NCBI GenBank assembly: GCA_027604005.1
Contig: JADGJT010000151.1
Location: 1 to 50,558, forward strand
Source: Dinochytrium kinnereticum
Taxonomy: Eukaryota > Chytridiomycota > Chytridiomycetes > Chytridiales > Chytridiaceae
DNA: 50,558 nucleotides
Direction of reading: 5' to 3'
Numbering within the stretch: position 1 is the first letter of the stretch; the number at the start of each line of letters is the position of its first letter. Shown one piece after another: positions 1-11,206 of this stretch. Below the pieces are notes generated by a model that saw nothing but the letters and a program-made list of their open reading frames with translations, searched no databases and was not told where the DNA came from. The position numbers were made by a program, and so were the translations under genes.

Positions 1-374
1 GTGTGACAGTTCCGGTACCAGCTGCACTATGAGTTCGGCCCAAACCTGTTCAATAAGTGGGCCATAGCTGCTGGTGTTTTTTGGCACGTTTCCATCTCCA
101 ACAGAGATGGATTGAAAGCAATCACTCTCATCCTGCAACACTCTCATCGGGTATGCAGTTCTTATGAACACAGACCAACTCCTTCGCTCTCAAGTCTGCC
201 CCAGTATAATGATCCAGCTACCTACATGCATTCGCAGTACAGTACTTGATGAAAAGCTCGTATTAGTAAAAATGTGCTCGGCGAGGTCGTGGGTTATGGT
301 GTGGACCATTCCCAGAGCGACAGAGTAAGTCTGGATTGGAGACTACTTCACCAGTATATGATCGACACCATCAA

Positions 375-1089
375 ACACCTTATTTCGGTGACAATTTCGA
401 CTCTTATCTTCACCTACCCAAGTCCATTTGCATTGATCAATCCCAATATTGCTCCATTATAATCTCACGTTTCCTTGCAGCCGCCGATCTTACCATCCAC
501 TCCACTCCACTCCCTCATACTTTTGATGCTTCCCTCCTCCTTGCCCCTCAAACCCCTGATGGTCTCAAAATCCCTTCAACACCTTCCCTACAGCCCCCTG
601 ATCGGCAGCCTCCAATACCTCGCGGTAGGCACCCGACCCGATATCAGTTTCGCCGTAAACACCCTCAGCCGTACCTTCGAAAAGCCAAATACCTACGCCT
701 GGACTTGCGGTATCCACCTCCTTCACTACCTCAAAGGCACACAACACTACGCTCTCTGCAAAAAGAGCCTCCCCAGAACCACGCCGCCCATCATGACGCC
801 ACTTACCTGCTACTCCGATGCAAACTTGGGCGATGTCTGTAGCTCTCGGGCTACAACCGGCTACCTCATCCAACTCGCTGGCGGCCCCATCTCCTGGCGC
901 TCTAAACAACAACATGATGTCTCCACCTCAAGAACAACCGCCAAACTTATGGCATTAGACAGAACCGCCAAAGAAGCTACCTGGCTCTACAACATCCTCA
1001 CCGATATTGGCACCCCCCATCCAACACCACCACATTATAGAAACTATCCTAACCTCAAAACATTCCAAGCCGCTATCAAAGTATCCTAA
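375..1089 (+). mobile_element. Degenerate Ty1/copia retrotransposon pol fragment (RT end plus RNase H)
   Basis: This is the 3' part of a copia-type polyprotein, broken by at least one frameshift. The upstream frame (about 375-560) reads like the end of reverse transcriptase, with YFG near 381 and IDQSQYCSIIISRF followed by a TPL motif. The frame then shifts and continues from about 562 with YSPLIGSLQYLAVGTRPDIS and the RNase H core: CYSDANLGD, TTGYLIQLAGGPISWRSKQ and AKEATWLYNIL. The segment that normally reads SSTEAEYMAL here reads SRTTAKLMAL, so the catalytic glutamate is lost. No integrase, gag or clear LTR is visible, and the frame ends in a tandem repeat. It is a dead relic. Confidence 0.85.
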
Positions 1090-1151
1090 CCTCAAAACAT
1101 TCCAAGCCGCTATTAAAGTATCCTAACCTCAAAACATTCCAAGCCGCTATT
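1045..1151 (+). repeat. 37-bp tandem repeat, about 2.9 copies, at the end of the copia relic
   Basis: Units start at 1045, 1082 and 1119 with TATCCTAACCTCAAAACATT and differ at one or two bases. Because 37 is not a multiple of three, each unit shifts the pol frame, and the second brings in the stop at 1087-1089. It looks like a local duplication of the end of the RNase H coding region. Confidence 0.9.
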
Positions 1152-2512
1152 CAGTCGCGCCAAGCTAATGAAGTTCCTTTCCACCCACCTGCATCAGCAA
1201 AACCCTAGTACCGGCATACACGTCTGTGGAGGAGGACTCTGATGATGAACACTACAGCATGGGAATAGTTTAACCTTGCACAATCCTTTTCTCCAAAATC
1301 ACGTAGAACACCAAACTGAGCTAGCAGATCGCACTGTGCAGCCGCGTCGGTAAATCTTGGGATTGAGCTGAACAAAAACAAAAACAAACAAGAGATCTAT
1401 AGGATGAGCAAAATTCCACCTTGCTGGCATCAGCCTACCAAACGAAGAAGCGCCGCCTGGCTTAATAAGGCCAAGGGTTCCCCCAAAAAGGAAGAGTGTG
1501 AACATTGCTTTACATGCCCCGAAGGTGCTTGTAAAGGTAAGATAATGATTAAGGACGTGATATTAACAAGAGTTCAGGTAAAACAAAAAAAAATGGGTCA
1601 AGATGCCCTTTCGCCCACACCTGAGTTTCGTTAATTGATGGAGTCAAAATGTTTGGACTGCTGGACCCCAGCATTGAAGAGTTTCTTAAAGCATAAGAAC
1701 CAACATAGGTTTAAAAGTAATTCCTGAGAGAAGATATTTGTTGGGGCGAGCAATGGGTCAGCTCATTTATGACGGATTTCTGAGACAGTGGGAGATGGGT
1801 TGTTTGGTCGGTGAAAGGTTGATAAAATCTGAGCAAGCGAGAGATATTCATGGAGGAATAAAGAATAGAAGCGGATAACAGCGATGACATGCATTGTTTG
1901 CCTGATTGGTCTCACAACTAAATGGATTGAACAACACAACTTCTCATGAAAAAAATCGATAACATTCAAGCTCAGAGCCACGCGACGAACCGAAGGCCCA
2001 GGCGGGGTGCCTCAACAGCAGGACGTCAGACCTTCGGAGCATTCCAAGTGTCTGACGAACCGAAGGATGGACGGACGGGACAGTCCATTCGGTGACAACA
2101 CGATCTTGGGAATGATGAGATTCGAACGACAACATTCAGAGATTTAGGTACATAGTTACTTGGACAATAAATATTAGGCAATATCTTTCTTTGAAAAAAG
2201 GTGTCAAATCCTCGGTCGATATCAAGTAAAGCAGAGGCGCTAGTCAGATATTTATAAATAAGAGGCACAGATACAAGCGTAAGTCTTAAAACAAAGCTTC
2301 AATTAACATATCATTAGGAGACAAGCAATAGTAAAAAAAGAGGATTGGGATAAGCAGCAGAATATGATCTTCAATGAGACCTAACAAGAACCATAATGGA
2401 AAGCAAAAAAACAGAAAGAAAGAGAAGGCAGGGATATTCAGAGCACAACACTGCATTAAAGATGAAAAAAACATCAAGCGAAAGGATAACAAGTGAAGCG
2501 GGGAAAACGCAA
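1152..2512. other. Intergenic, no supported gene
   Basis: The stretch lies between the copia relic and the 3' end of the ATPase gene. A 76-codon frame at 1404-1634 (+) holds a small Cys cluster (CEHCFTCPEGAC) but has no recognisable relative. A 13-bp direct repeat GACGAACCGAAGG occurs at 1984-1996 and 2054-2066, with an inverted CCTTCGG at about 2032. Confidence 0.6.
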
Positions 2513-5500
2513 TTACTTCCTGTCGACAGACTTCACCGACCTCAGGGATCTGAGCGACCTGACTGAGGACGGTCTGCTCAAGGAATCCCTCTTGGTCGAG
2601 AACCTCACATCCTTCCTGAACCTCCTCCAAGAGCTAACAAAGTCTTGATCAGGCCCTCCCCTTCGAATAACAGGGTCCTGCACATCCTGGTAATGCCCAA
2701 TGAACACGACGGCGGTCTGAACGGTTCTCCACTTGGAGCCGGGAGTAAGAGGGGCCGAGTTCTCAACTGTCACGCGGTCGTTAACATCAACCGTGGTCCA
2801 TGCTGCCACGGGACCCTCTTTACCGGCGGTGGAGGCTGTGATCATGGGAGGGGCAATAGCAGTTTGAACGATATCCTTTTCAGCGTGGTTAGAGGTGGGA
2901 TCGGCGGAAATTCCAGTGGGCAAGAAGTTGCGGCCAATGATGCGGGCGATGACGGTGAAGATAAAGTTGGCAAGGGCGATGACAACGGCAAGGGTCCACT
3001 CCCTCCAACTGAGGTTGATAGTTGAAAGGAAAGAACCACCAACTGTCGAGACAAAGATTTGGATACCAATGATCAAAACAATCATCAAGAGGAAGATCTT
3101 GTTTCGGAAGAAGCCACGGAAGGGGTTAAGCTCGCCGTTCAACTGCCTGGACATGATGATGTTGCTGATCTGGAGGAAGATGAAGGTCGTAAACACCACA
3201 GTCTTAGTCCTCATTGACGCCTTATTGTTGACCTTCTCAACTTGGGAAGGAGAGAAGAAACCCATATCGGCAGGCATCACGTTCTCAAGGCCAAGGTAGA
3301 GGGTTAAAAGACTTATGAGCTGGTAGACGATTTGGTAACCCATGTATGCATACATGTGACGGGAGAGGAGAGGTTCGGTGCGGCGGTGAGGTGGGTGTAG
3401 GAGAATGTCATCGTCAGGTTCATCCGAGGCGAGGGCGAGCGCACCGAAAGAGTCCATGATGAGGTTGACCCAGAGAAGCTGAACCGTGTTGAGGGGTGAC
3501 TCTCCAATAGCAGAGGATCCAACGAAGGTGAGGACAATAGCGATGAGGTTGACTGCGAGCTGGAACTGAAGGAACTTACGGACACTGTTGAGCACGTTTC
3601 GACCCCAACGGATCGAATTGACGATAGAGACAAAGTTATCATCAAGCAGGATGATATCAGAGGCGTTCCTAGCTATCTGTGTACCCGAAACACCCATAGC
3701 GAAACCAACATCAGCCTCCTTAAGGGCAGGAGCGTCGTTGGTACCATCACCAGTCACAGCGACGACCTCACCAAGCTCACGGAGCAACGAGACCAAGGTG
3801 TGCTTGTCAGCAGGGGACGACCTAGCAAGAACAGCTAACTTGGGCAGAACCGCGATTTTCTCCTCCTTCGACATGGCCCTGAAGACTGGCCCCTCTAGAG
3901 CAACGAGGTCCCCGTAAAGAATGTTGGATTCCCTCGAGATCTTGCAAGCCGTTAAGATGTTGTCACCAGTAACCATACGGACAGTAAGGCCAGCGCGCTG
4001 GCACCTAGCAACAGCATCCGGGACTTCGCTACGAAGCGGATCCTTAATACCAATGAGACCGATCCAAACTAAGTCGTGCTCTGGGTCGGCACCGGAAGGA
4101 TCAACTGTAGTGTAGAGCTGGTCGGTATCGCGGTAAGCTAGCCCAAGAGTACGAAGACCTTCAGAAGCCCAACGAGTGATAATGTCCTGAATGTTGGATG
4201 AGACAGCAGGGGTGATGTCAATAATTTTGGTGCCAGTGGTATCTAGCATCTTCGTGCAGAGGCCAAGGATAATCTCGGAGGCGCCTTTAGAGTACAGCCT
4301 GTACTTCTTCTGATCAACGGATTTGGCGGTTGGAGTGACGAGAGTAGACATGCGCTTGCGGTCAGAGGAGAAGGACCAGATTCCGTTCTCAACCTTCTCA
4401 ACGCTCTGGCGGATCTCGTCATAGTTGTAACCCATAGTGCGGCAAAGGACTAGCATAGCCCCCTCCGTGGCAGAGCCAATAAACATGTCAAGACCGTTGG
4501 ACTCGTTCGCCTTGATGAAGCAGTCGGAGTTAATGCACATGTTCTCAACCATTAGGTCACGGACGATAGGATCAAAGGTTTCCTTGGTGTACTTCGTAGA
4601 TCCAGGCTCACCGGATCCCTCACCATGGTAGAGCTTGTCGCCAGCCAAGACTTTCACCACCGTCATTTTGTTCTCTGTCAAAGTACCAGTCTTGTCCGTG
4701 CAGATGCAGGTAGCCTCTCCCATGGTCTCAGAAGCATCTAGATGGCGAACAAAGCACTGATCCCTAATCATCTTGAACATAGAGAAAGCGAGAGAGATGG
4801 TAACGGCAAGCGGAAGACCCTCAGGAACAGCCACGACAACCATAGTGATGCCGACAACAAAGAAGGAGATGACGGTCTGAACATTCTGAAGAGTAGCGTT
4901 GGCGGAGGCCTGGCAGGCGTGTCCGCCACCACTGATCTCGCCGCGCGAAAGGAAGATAGCCCATCGAATGGTCAATCCAAGGAAAGTGGCAATACCAGCA
5001 GCAACACCGACTTTACCGATGAGGATAGCGACGACCTTTAACTTCTTCTGGAGGACAGTCTGCTCGCTCTGGGCCTCGTTCAGAAGTTCTTGAATCTGAC
5101 CACCACTAGAGCGGACTCCAACACCAGTGATAAGCATGCGGCCAGAACCCTCGCTGACTTGGCAACCTGAGAAGAGGAAGGGTTCGGTGTGGTTCTTCTT
5201 GACAGGGATGGATTCGCCAGTGAGCGGGGACTCATCGACAACGAGACGGTTTCCGCTGACAAAAATACCGTCGGCAGGGATCTCATCACCCGTGGAAAGT
5301 TCAACGATATCACCGACCATAACGTCCCAGGAGGAGACCTCATCTTTGACGCCGCCACGAAGGACCTTGACCTTTTTGTCACTTTGTAGGAGGAGGAGCT
5401 TTTTGAACTTCAGGTCCTTCGTGTAGTCGTTTCCGGCAGTGACAGCGAGCACGATGAAGACGGCAATAAAGATGGCGGTACCCTCAATCCATCCCTCCTT

Positions 5501-6010
5501 AGGGCACATGACCATACCGAGGACGAAGACGACAATGGCACCGATCAGCAAGACCTTGATGATGACATCCTCCTTGATGTTGTTCCACACCAATTCAATG
5601 ATGGTCTCAGACCTCGGCGGGGGAATCTTGTTGACTCCAAACTCCTGCCTACGCTTGTCCTGGTCGGCCGCAGTCATGTCAATGCCAGTAGACCCAGCTG
5701 CCGCCGAGGCAACAGGGGTTTTCAGCGTAAGACCATCCGAGATATCGGAGCGAAGGAGAACTGCAACACCTTCCACTCCACCGTACTCAGAGTCAAGGCG
5801 AGAGACAAGGTCAGGGCTGGTTCTACGGTCAAAGTCGCAGATCTTTCCGAGATCATCTGCCGTGATGCCAAAGCTTCCTTGTGGAGCCTTCGATATCCGA
5901 GCGCGCATCTCGTCGACTTTGGACGCCGTGTCGTTAGCCGTAACATCGGAGTTTGCGGAGGATGTCAAGAAGCCAAGCTTCCCTTCTATCGGTGAAGGTG
6001 GATGGGGCAT
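2513..6010 (-). CDS. PMC1: P-type Ca2+-transporting ATPase, PMCA/Pmc1 type (IIB)
   Basis: An uninterrupted 1165-codon frame encodes a complete type IIB calcium pump. Such pumps move Ca2+ out of the cytosol across the vacuolar or plasma membrane using ATP. Visible in order: an N-terminal cytosolic region (about 1-130); the TGES actuator loop (264-267); PEGLP in TM4 (396-400); the phosphorylated aspartate in DKTGTLT (439-445); KGA of the nucleotide-binding domain (575-577); TGDGTNDAP (753-761); and QLLWVNLIMDSFGALALA in TM6 (844-861), with the Asn and Asp that ligate Ca2+. After the last membrane segment there is a roughly 125-residue tail ending in a basic patch (SWRRFRKDVRFSTKR) and a Ser/Arg-rich end. 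A calmodulin-binding or phospho-regulated tail is possible, but the match to animal PMCA tails is not clear. All catalytic motifs are intact, and no intron is needed. Confidence 0.95.
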   Translation of the reverse strand: MPHPPSPIEGKLGFLTSSANSDVTANDTASKVDEMRARISKAPQGSFGITADDLGKICDFDRRTSPDLVSRLDSEYGGVEGVAVLLRSDISDGLTLKTPVASAAAGSTGIDMTAADQDKRRQEFGVNKIPPPRSETIIELVWNNIKEDVIIKVLLIGAIVVFVLGMVMCPKEGWIEGTAIFIAVFIVLAVTAGNDYTKDLKFKKLLLLQSDKKVKVLRGGVKDEVSSWDVMVGDIVELSTGDEIPADGIFVSGNRLVVDESPLTGESIPVKKNHTEPFLFSGCQVSEGSGRMLITGVGVRSSGGQIQELLNEAQSEQTVLQKKLKVVAILIGKVGVAAGIATFLGLTIRWAIFLSRGEISGGGHACQASANATLQNVQTVISFFVVGITMVVVAVPEGLPLAVTISLAFSMFKMIRDQCFVRHLDASETMGEATCICTDKTGTLTENKMTVVKVLAGDKLYHGEGSGEPGSTKYTKETFDPIVRDLMVENMCINSDCFIKANESNGLDMFIGSATEGAMLVLCRTMGYNYDEIRQSVEKVENGIWSFSSDRKRMSTLVTPTAKSVDQKKYRLYSKGASEIILGLCTKMLDTTGTKIIDITPAVSSNIQDIITRWASEGLRTLGLAYRDTDQLYTTVDPSGADPEHDLVWIGLIGIKDPLRSEVPDAVARCQRAGLTVRMVTGDNILTACKISRESNILYGDLVALEGPVFRAMSKEEKIAVLPKLAVLARSSPADKHTLVSLLRELGEVVAVTGDGTNDAPALKEADVGFAMGVSGTQIARNASDIILLDDNFVSIVNSIRWGRNVLNSVRKFLQFQLAVNLIAIVLTFVGSSAIGESPLNTVQLLWVNLIMDSFGALALASDEPDDDILLHPPHRRTEPLLSRHMYAYMGYQIVYQLISLLTLYLGLENVMPADMGFFSPSQVEKVNNKASMRTKTVVFTTFIFLQISNIIMSRQLNGELNPFRGFFRNKIFLLMIVLIIGIQIFVSTVGGSFLSTINLSWREWTLAVVIALANFIFTVIARIIGRNFLPTGISADPTSNHAEKDIVQTAIAPPMITASTAGKEGPVAAWTTVDVNDRVTVENSAPLTPGSKWRTVQTAVVFIGHYQDVQDPVIRRGGPDQDFVSSWRRFRKDVRFSTKRDSLSRPSSVRSLRSLRSVKSVDRK

Positions 6011-7583
6011 CTAGATGAGGAACAGCATCAGCAAAATCGTGCAGAAGCAACATGGGATGAACGCATGGTCAGTGGTAGAAGGCAAGCTGACCTGGTGTGT
6101 GTGTGCGTGTGATGTGATGGTTGGTTCAGTGCCGGGAGAGTTGAGGGGAGAGTCGAGGTTAAGCAGGGGAAAGGTCAGAGGTTTTGCAAGCGATTGTGAG
6201 CGTGTTTTGTGATTGCTGTGAGGCGAGAGGTGGTGGGGACAAAGAGAGGAACGCCCTCCTTTTATGACTGCTCGCCAGACAGACAGACAGCCAATTGGCC
6301 TTGTCAGATTTCGGTTAGAGTTTTTGGTCCAAGCCTTTAAGGTTTGGGTTTGTGAGGCGAGCTCTGTATCACAGTGTGCAACGCCTAATCCCGATTGCGC
6401 CAGTGCTTCTGGGACGTTTTTCCCTGGTTCCACCCCGCCTCACCGCCTGTTCCAGGCTGCTTGCGGCATTTACGGTTTTCACAGTAAAAATAACGGGAGA
6501 AACAGTGAGGATTTTCACCGTCACGCTGAAATATGGCGGTGCTCACCCAACCTTGACTCTATTCTCAACGCTGCTGATTCCTTCCATCCGACCGCTTGGC
6601 TCGTGAGGTGCCGATGCGCTGGGAGCTGCGAAAAAAGATGAGCGCTGATGGTGCGTGGGTTTCTTTGCGTGTTTCAGCCTATTGCAAGCGCCGATGAACG
6701 ATAATTTTTGTCAGAGTCATGATTTTTAAAGTCCTCTTTGGGTGCAACGGGAATCGAAGAAGTAGGGAATAGTTTTATCTTGCGGGGGAAAGAGGGTGCA
6801 GCAGATCGAGCCCATGCACACAAACCACCCCTCTCTCCTCACCTGAACGGGATCCAACAGCCGATTGCTCATTCTCCGACAGATTGTCTCTGCTGCAGGC
6901 GCTCTCCGAAGCAATCCGTGGTCCATGGGGACAGAAATTATTCGTGCTGGTAGCATGTTGTGATGGATACATGTGATGCTGATTTTATAGTCTCAAAAAA
7001 TAACCAACAATCGATTATCTTGGACCAAAGCAATGTGAAGGAGGAATAGGACTTCCCACTCGCTCATTTGTTCTTGGTATCCGACAAACAAGCTTCTGAG
7101 GTTATGGATGCACCTCAACGTCGGCATATGGAAATCACCATAATCTTGATTTCTTCTGCAGTTTCTGAGTTCCTTTCAATATCAGAAAACCCCCTTGATT
7201 TACATATTTACGATGTATCTTAAAAAAACGGCATAATTAAAAGTCATCAGGTCGATGACGTCGCAGAATTTGAACACAACGCCTTTTTTCTGCGTTTCAA
7301 ACTATCGGAATGCCAGGTTTAAGCTGAAGTGATAGCAATATCAAACAGATTTTAACCCATATTCTTTTAAGAGGGGCCGTTATTGAGCCACATACTATTT
7401 TGGATGCTTTGGTCCTCTTCCCTTTATCCTTTTCATAGCTTTTGCATTCCCTAGCACGTTATCTGCTTTGGGGAATATGCCGATCTTTATTTTAAAAAAA
7501 GTGGATATTCCATTCTCACAAAATAATGATCCATCGTCTTCGAAAACGAAATGAACAGAAAGGGCGTTTATGACTACTCCAAA
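6011..7583. other. Intergenic region containing the Ca2+ ATPase promoter; no gene seen
   Basis: This holds the upstream region of the ATPase (toward 6011) and the 3' flank of the reductase gene (toward 7583). Open frames here are short and have no family signal. The ATPase-proximal part has a GT-rich stretch (about 6094-6120). I found no tRNA or clear TATA box. Confidence 0.5.
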
Positions 7584-8916
7584 CTAAAAGAACCTTCTCA
7601 GCACCTCCTCAACAGTTTCAACCAGCGTCTTCTCTAGGCCGATATAAGTCATTCCCAAAACTTCCTTAGACCTTTCATTTAACTCCCGTACAGCCTTGGG
7701 AGCCTCGGCAGCCGCCTCAGCGGAATACTTGATAACAGGTCGATCGGGAAATCTTTTAGAAAGCACATCAACAATCTCATAGTGGCTGCAAGTTCCAGCT
7801 GACACAAGGATTCGCTTTCCCGATGCCTTCTCCGAGACAAGTGAGCGAACGTGGGCTGTTGCGACGTCGCGGACGTCAACGAATCCAAGAGCGACGTTAC
7901 GGACGGGGGTTGCGCCAATAAGGTAGTCGGAAATAATTTTTACCTAAGGAGCGGTCTCAGATGTGAGAGTTGCATCACAGGCTTACCGATGTGTTGAGGT
8001 CTTCGTATTTGGCAACCTCATGAATGGGTGGTCCGAAAATAAATGGAGGGTTATTGACGCAAAGGTCAAAGCTTCTCGGAGATGCCTTCATAAACTCCCA
8101 AGCAGACTAGGGAGAAAAAAAGAGAGAGAGAAAGACGGGTTTAAAAACAATACGTACATCCATCGCATATCACTTTCAACCGAAACCTCACCTTCTCTGC
8201 CAATGTTTTGGAAGCGGGATAAGCCATCATAGGCGATAATGCATTCCCCAATCGCTTCAACTCAGCCAGCGACAGCTCGTTCCAATCCTCTTCCGACAAT
8301 CCCGCCGGATTGACTGGGTTAGCAGACCGAATGGCCGCCATCGAGGACGTGATGACAACCCTCTTAACGGTCGGTGCATACTTCACAATCGAATGGAGAA
8401 TACCAGTCGTTCCCTTCACAGCAGGGTCAATGAGGTCCTTGTAAACATCGGTAACATTGTAATGGAACGGCGATGCAGTGTGAATGACATAATCAGCACC
8501 TTGGAACGTCAGATAGGGAAGGCGAAGAATCAATAACCTTTCACGGCCTCATCGAAGGCGTGGTCAACAGCAATGTCTGGAACCTCAACAATCTGAAATC
8601 TATCGCCATGCGCCGCAAAGATCTTTTTCAAGTGATCTCCCTACAGGTAAAATCAAACACCACAAATCAAACACCACAGAAAGTATGTACTGAGTATTAA
8701 TGCTATAAGCATGTTAAAACTTCCAACCTTTTGGATAGATCGAAGCGTCCCTCTGTGCGCGTATTGTCAAATGATTAGCATCCTCATCGAAAAGACAGTA
8801 GTCTAAAAAGGAATCAGACATTTCTACCTGACAATGTATCCGTTCTCGAGACACTCGCGGGCGACGTGGGCGCCAAGGTATCCAGTGACTCCAGTGACCA
8901 AGACGAGGGCAGGCAT
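7584..8916 (-). CDS. NAD(P)-dependent extended SDR, Gre2 / dihydroflavonol-reductase-like, six exons
   Basis: Spliced exons 8916-8828, 8752-8728, 8640-8538, 8499-8192, 8106-7987 and 7943-7584 give 1005 nt (334 aa). The protein starts MPALVLVTGVTGYLGAHVAR, with the TGxTGxxG cofactor-binding loop at residues 8-15. It then has GADYVIHTASPF (73-84), the catalytic serine in VVITSSMAA (120-128), and Tyr166/Lys170 in YPASK. NPPFIFGPP and FVDVRDVATAHV follow, as expected for this family. Family members reduce aldehydes or ketones such as methylglyoxal, cinnamoyl-CoA or dihydroflavonols in the cytosol; the substrate here cannot be told. All introns are GT-AG. Intron 3 is only 38 nt and intron 5 only 43 nt. 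Every splice phase fits the family alignment. Confidence 0.9.
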
Positions 8917-9160
8917 ATCTTTGAAATCTTGAAATTTGTCAATGGTGACTTCGGTGACAAATCGAAGTTACTTTACACTGCTCCAGAGGATTTGCAAGAA
9001 AAATTAAACCGCAAGGCGTAAGATGAGCGACCATATGAATTTATTCAGCGCAATAAGGCACTGAAATATTTGATCACAAACAGTGTACGAATTAGAAGAT
9101 AAATATGAACTCAAGCATCCAACTTCAAAAGGCACCGTCAAATTAAGAAGTTAGAAGCCT

Positions 9161-10954
9161 CTAACTATTTCCTGAACCTTCAACTACGTCAACAATGGTT
9201 GCATCTTCATCCCGATTCAGCTTTGCAAATATATGCATGCAATCTTCATCTTTAAGCTCACGTATGATATTCAGATGATCAAAAAGTTCCTGCGCAATGT
9301 AAACGAGCTAAAGTAAAGTAAGTACAAAGGCAATCAAGTAAATAAATGCTGATAAAATGATATAAAAGTAATTTCAACGATTTCCCGCTTATTTAAAAGA
9401 AAAGAACTCATCCAACAACAAAAGCATCACCCGATAAGAAAAAGAAATCAAACTGACCTCATTCACATCCACATTTAACTCTCCAAACCATTTCTCAAGC
9501 TCAGGTGGCACATTTCCTGCAGGCACGATAGCCGCCGAAGAAGTCCCTGAAACTCCACTCTTATCCTGCAATCCAGCAGTAACAAGAATAGCACAAAGGG
9601 CAATCATGTATGGTGGGTAAAGCAACGGGATATCAGACCGGTAACAGTCGTTCACGAGCATCCAAGCCGTCTGAAGAAAATGGGAATCAGCACCTATATC
9701 GGTACAAAATCTGTTTTCGCAGAATAAATAAAAACCCGATTTAGAAAAAAGTGGAGTGTTATCATATTAGAGGTGAAGATATAGGAAACTGCAGTCAACT
9801 TACAGAGAAAGCGAACGGTAAGGGTGGTATATGATGGTATAAAAACTAAGCTCCTCCAGAAGGTAGAACTCAGATTCGGCAATACGAGAGGGGTCATGGG
9901 GAAAACCGCCGGCATCTACAAGAATAGACCACAAAAGAAAAAAAGAATTAAACGACTTTAGCATACCAAAAAGCATGAAATGGAGGAGAGCGAAAAACTA
10001 TAAAGGCATAAGCAAGAAAAAAGACAGTAGAAAGTATAGAGGAATACACTGGAATCCACCCTAATGCTGCACTGGATGAAATACTACAGCTCGTAAAACA
10101 TCAGGTCCCTCCACAACTCTCAATCCCAAACAAAAAATAGCCAGAATGCTATATCAACTAACCCGCCATAACATTCTTCATCTCCGCAACAACATTCTTG
10201 ATATGAACTGGGCACTCCTCAACTTTTGAAGCAAGATAAAGGCAAGTGGCGGCGATGAGCATGGGATCACTCTTCCGAAACGGATTTCTGGTTGAAAGGA
10301 AAAAGCAAAACTTTCAGAATTACTGCATCGATATCAAGAAAGGGAATGTGCTCATGTATGGGAAAGATGGGGTGGAACAAAAACGAAAAGGAGGTTCATC
10401 ACCTTGCAAAATACCGTTTGAAATAAATCAAGGCGGTGGACACAACCTGCTGCCGAACGTGAAGCTTCCTCCCCAGCTTGTGAATGACTAACAGTAATAA
10501 AAAGAACCGACATCACAGTCAGTGAATTGAAGTGAAAAGAGAACGTCGGAAGCATCATACAAACAAAAACCACTAACACGAAAAATAATAAAACACTGAA
10601 AAGAGTTTCAGTAAAAGAACAAAAGAAACAGAAGCAACAAGAATAACGAAAGAGGGTTTGGGCTGTCACTCAACGTGTAGAGAAATGAATCTTGAGTTTT
10701 GCCCTCTCCCGAGGCGTGATGAAAGATGTATCCAAAAGAAAGGCCGGGGCTTCCCTTAGCTCATATCGCTTAAAGGTCCAGTACTTCCTTTAAAAACAAA
10801 ACAAGAAACGATAAGCATGCAGGACTTCAACCACCGTCGTGAACAACAATTGGTGAGCGACAAATCCAGTAGTTGGAGGGCCAGACGGGTGGGAAGAAAG
10901 AATAATGCACCAAGCGACGTACCCTTGCGAGCCTTCCCAGTAGTTTGCGGTCAT
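9161..10954 (-). CDS. Cyclin C (Mediator kinase-module cyclin, Srb11/Ssn8), seven exons
   Basis: Exons 10954-10923, 10787-10675, 10487-10403, 10287-10163, 9915-9804, 9710-9458 and 9307-9161 join to 867 nt (288 aa). The start MTANYWEGSQGKYWTF matches the cyclin C N-terminus and fixes the ATG at 10954. Further hallmarks are LHVRQQVVSTALIYFKRYFAR, MLIAATCLYLASKVEECP, RIAESEFYLLEELSFYTIIYHPYRS and LLYPPYMIALCAI. Cyclin C binds and activates CDK8/Srb10 in the Mediator kinase module and, in yeast, controls stress genes. After the YPPYMIAL helix there is a 20-odd residue Gly/Ser/Ala/Pro insertion (DKSGVSGTSSAAIVPAGN) before EKWFGELNVDVNEV. It is read straight from exon 6 and is not an obvious intron. 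The start lies about 250 bp from the S4 stop. Confidence 0.9.
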
Positions 10955-11206
10955 CTATCTGGCCTTGAGGCAGGCTCGACCTTGTCTGAGCATGCGGTTT
11001 CCACCACTCGAACAGGCAAACTGGCTTTTGTTCCCCAAAAAATTTGAGTGGTTTTCTCATTGAACGTAGTTCAGTGCTGAAGTGAAACAATAACTGTAGT
11101 GATATACGCTGTAGAAAAAGAAACACGAGCTCTTTATTTTCAACGAAGGGCAGCTACAACACTCCGAAAGAAAACAAAAAAACCACAACCCGCCAAGCCT
11201 CGGAAT

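Noticed and set aside
1404..1634. 76-codon frame with CEHCFTCPEGAC
   Set aside because: One small Cys cluster is not enough to call a zinc finger; no relatives, no promoter and no conserved length.
2645..5426. Many plus-strand frames opposite the Ca2+ ATPase gene
   Set aside because: They are antisense shadows of a long GC-balanced coding frame and have no family similarity.
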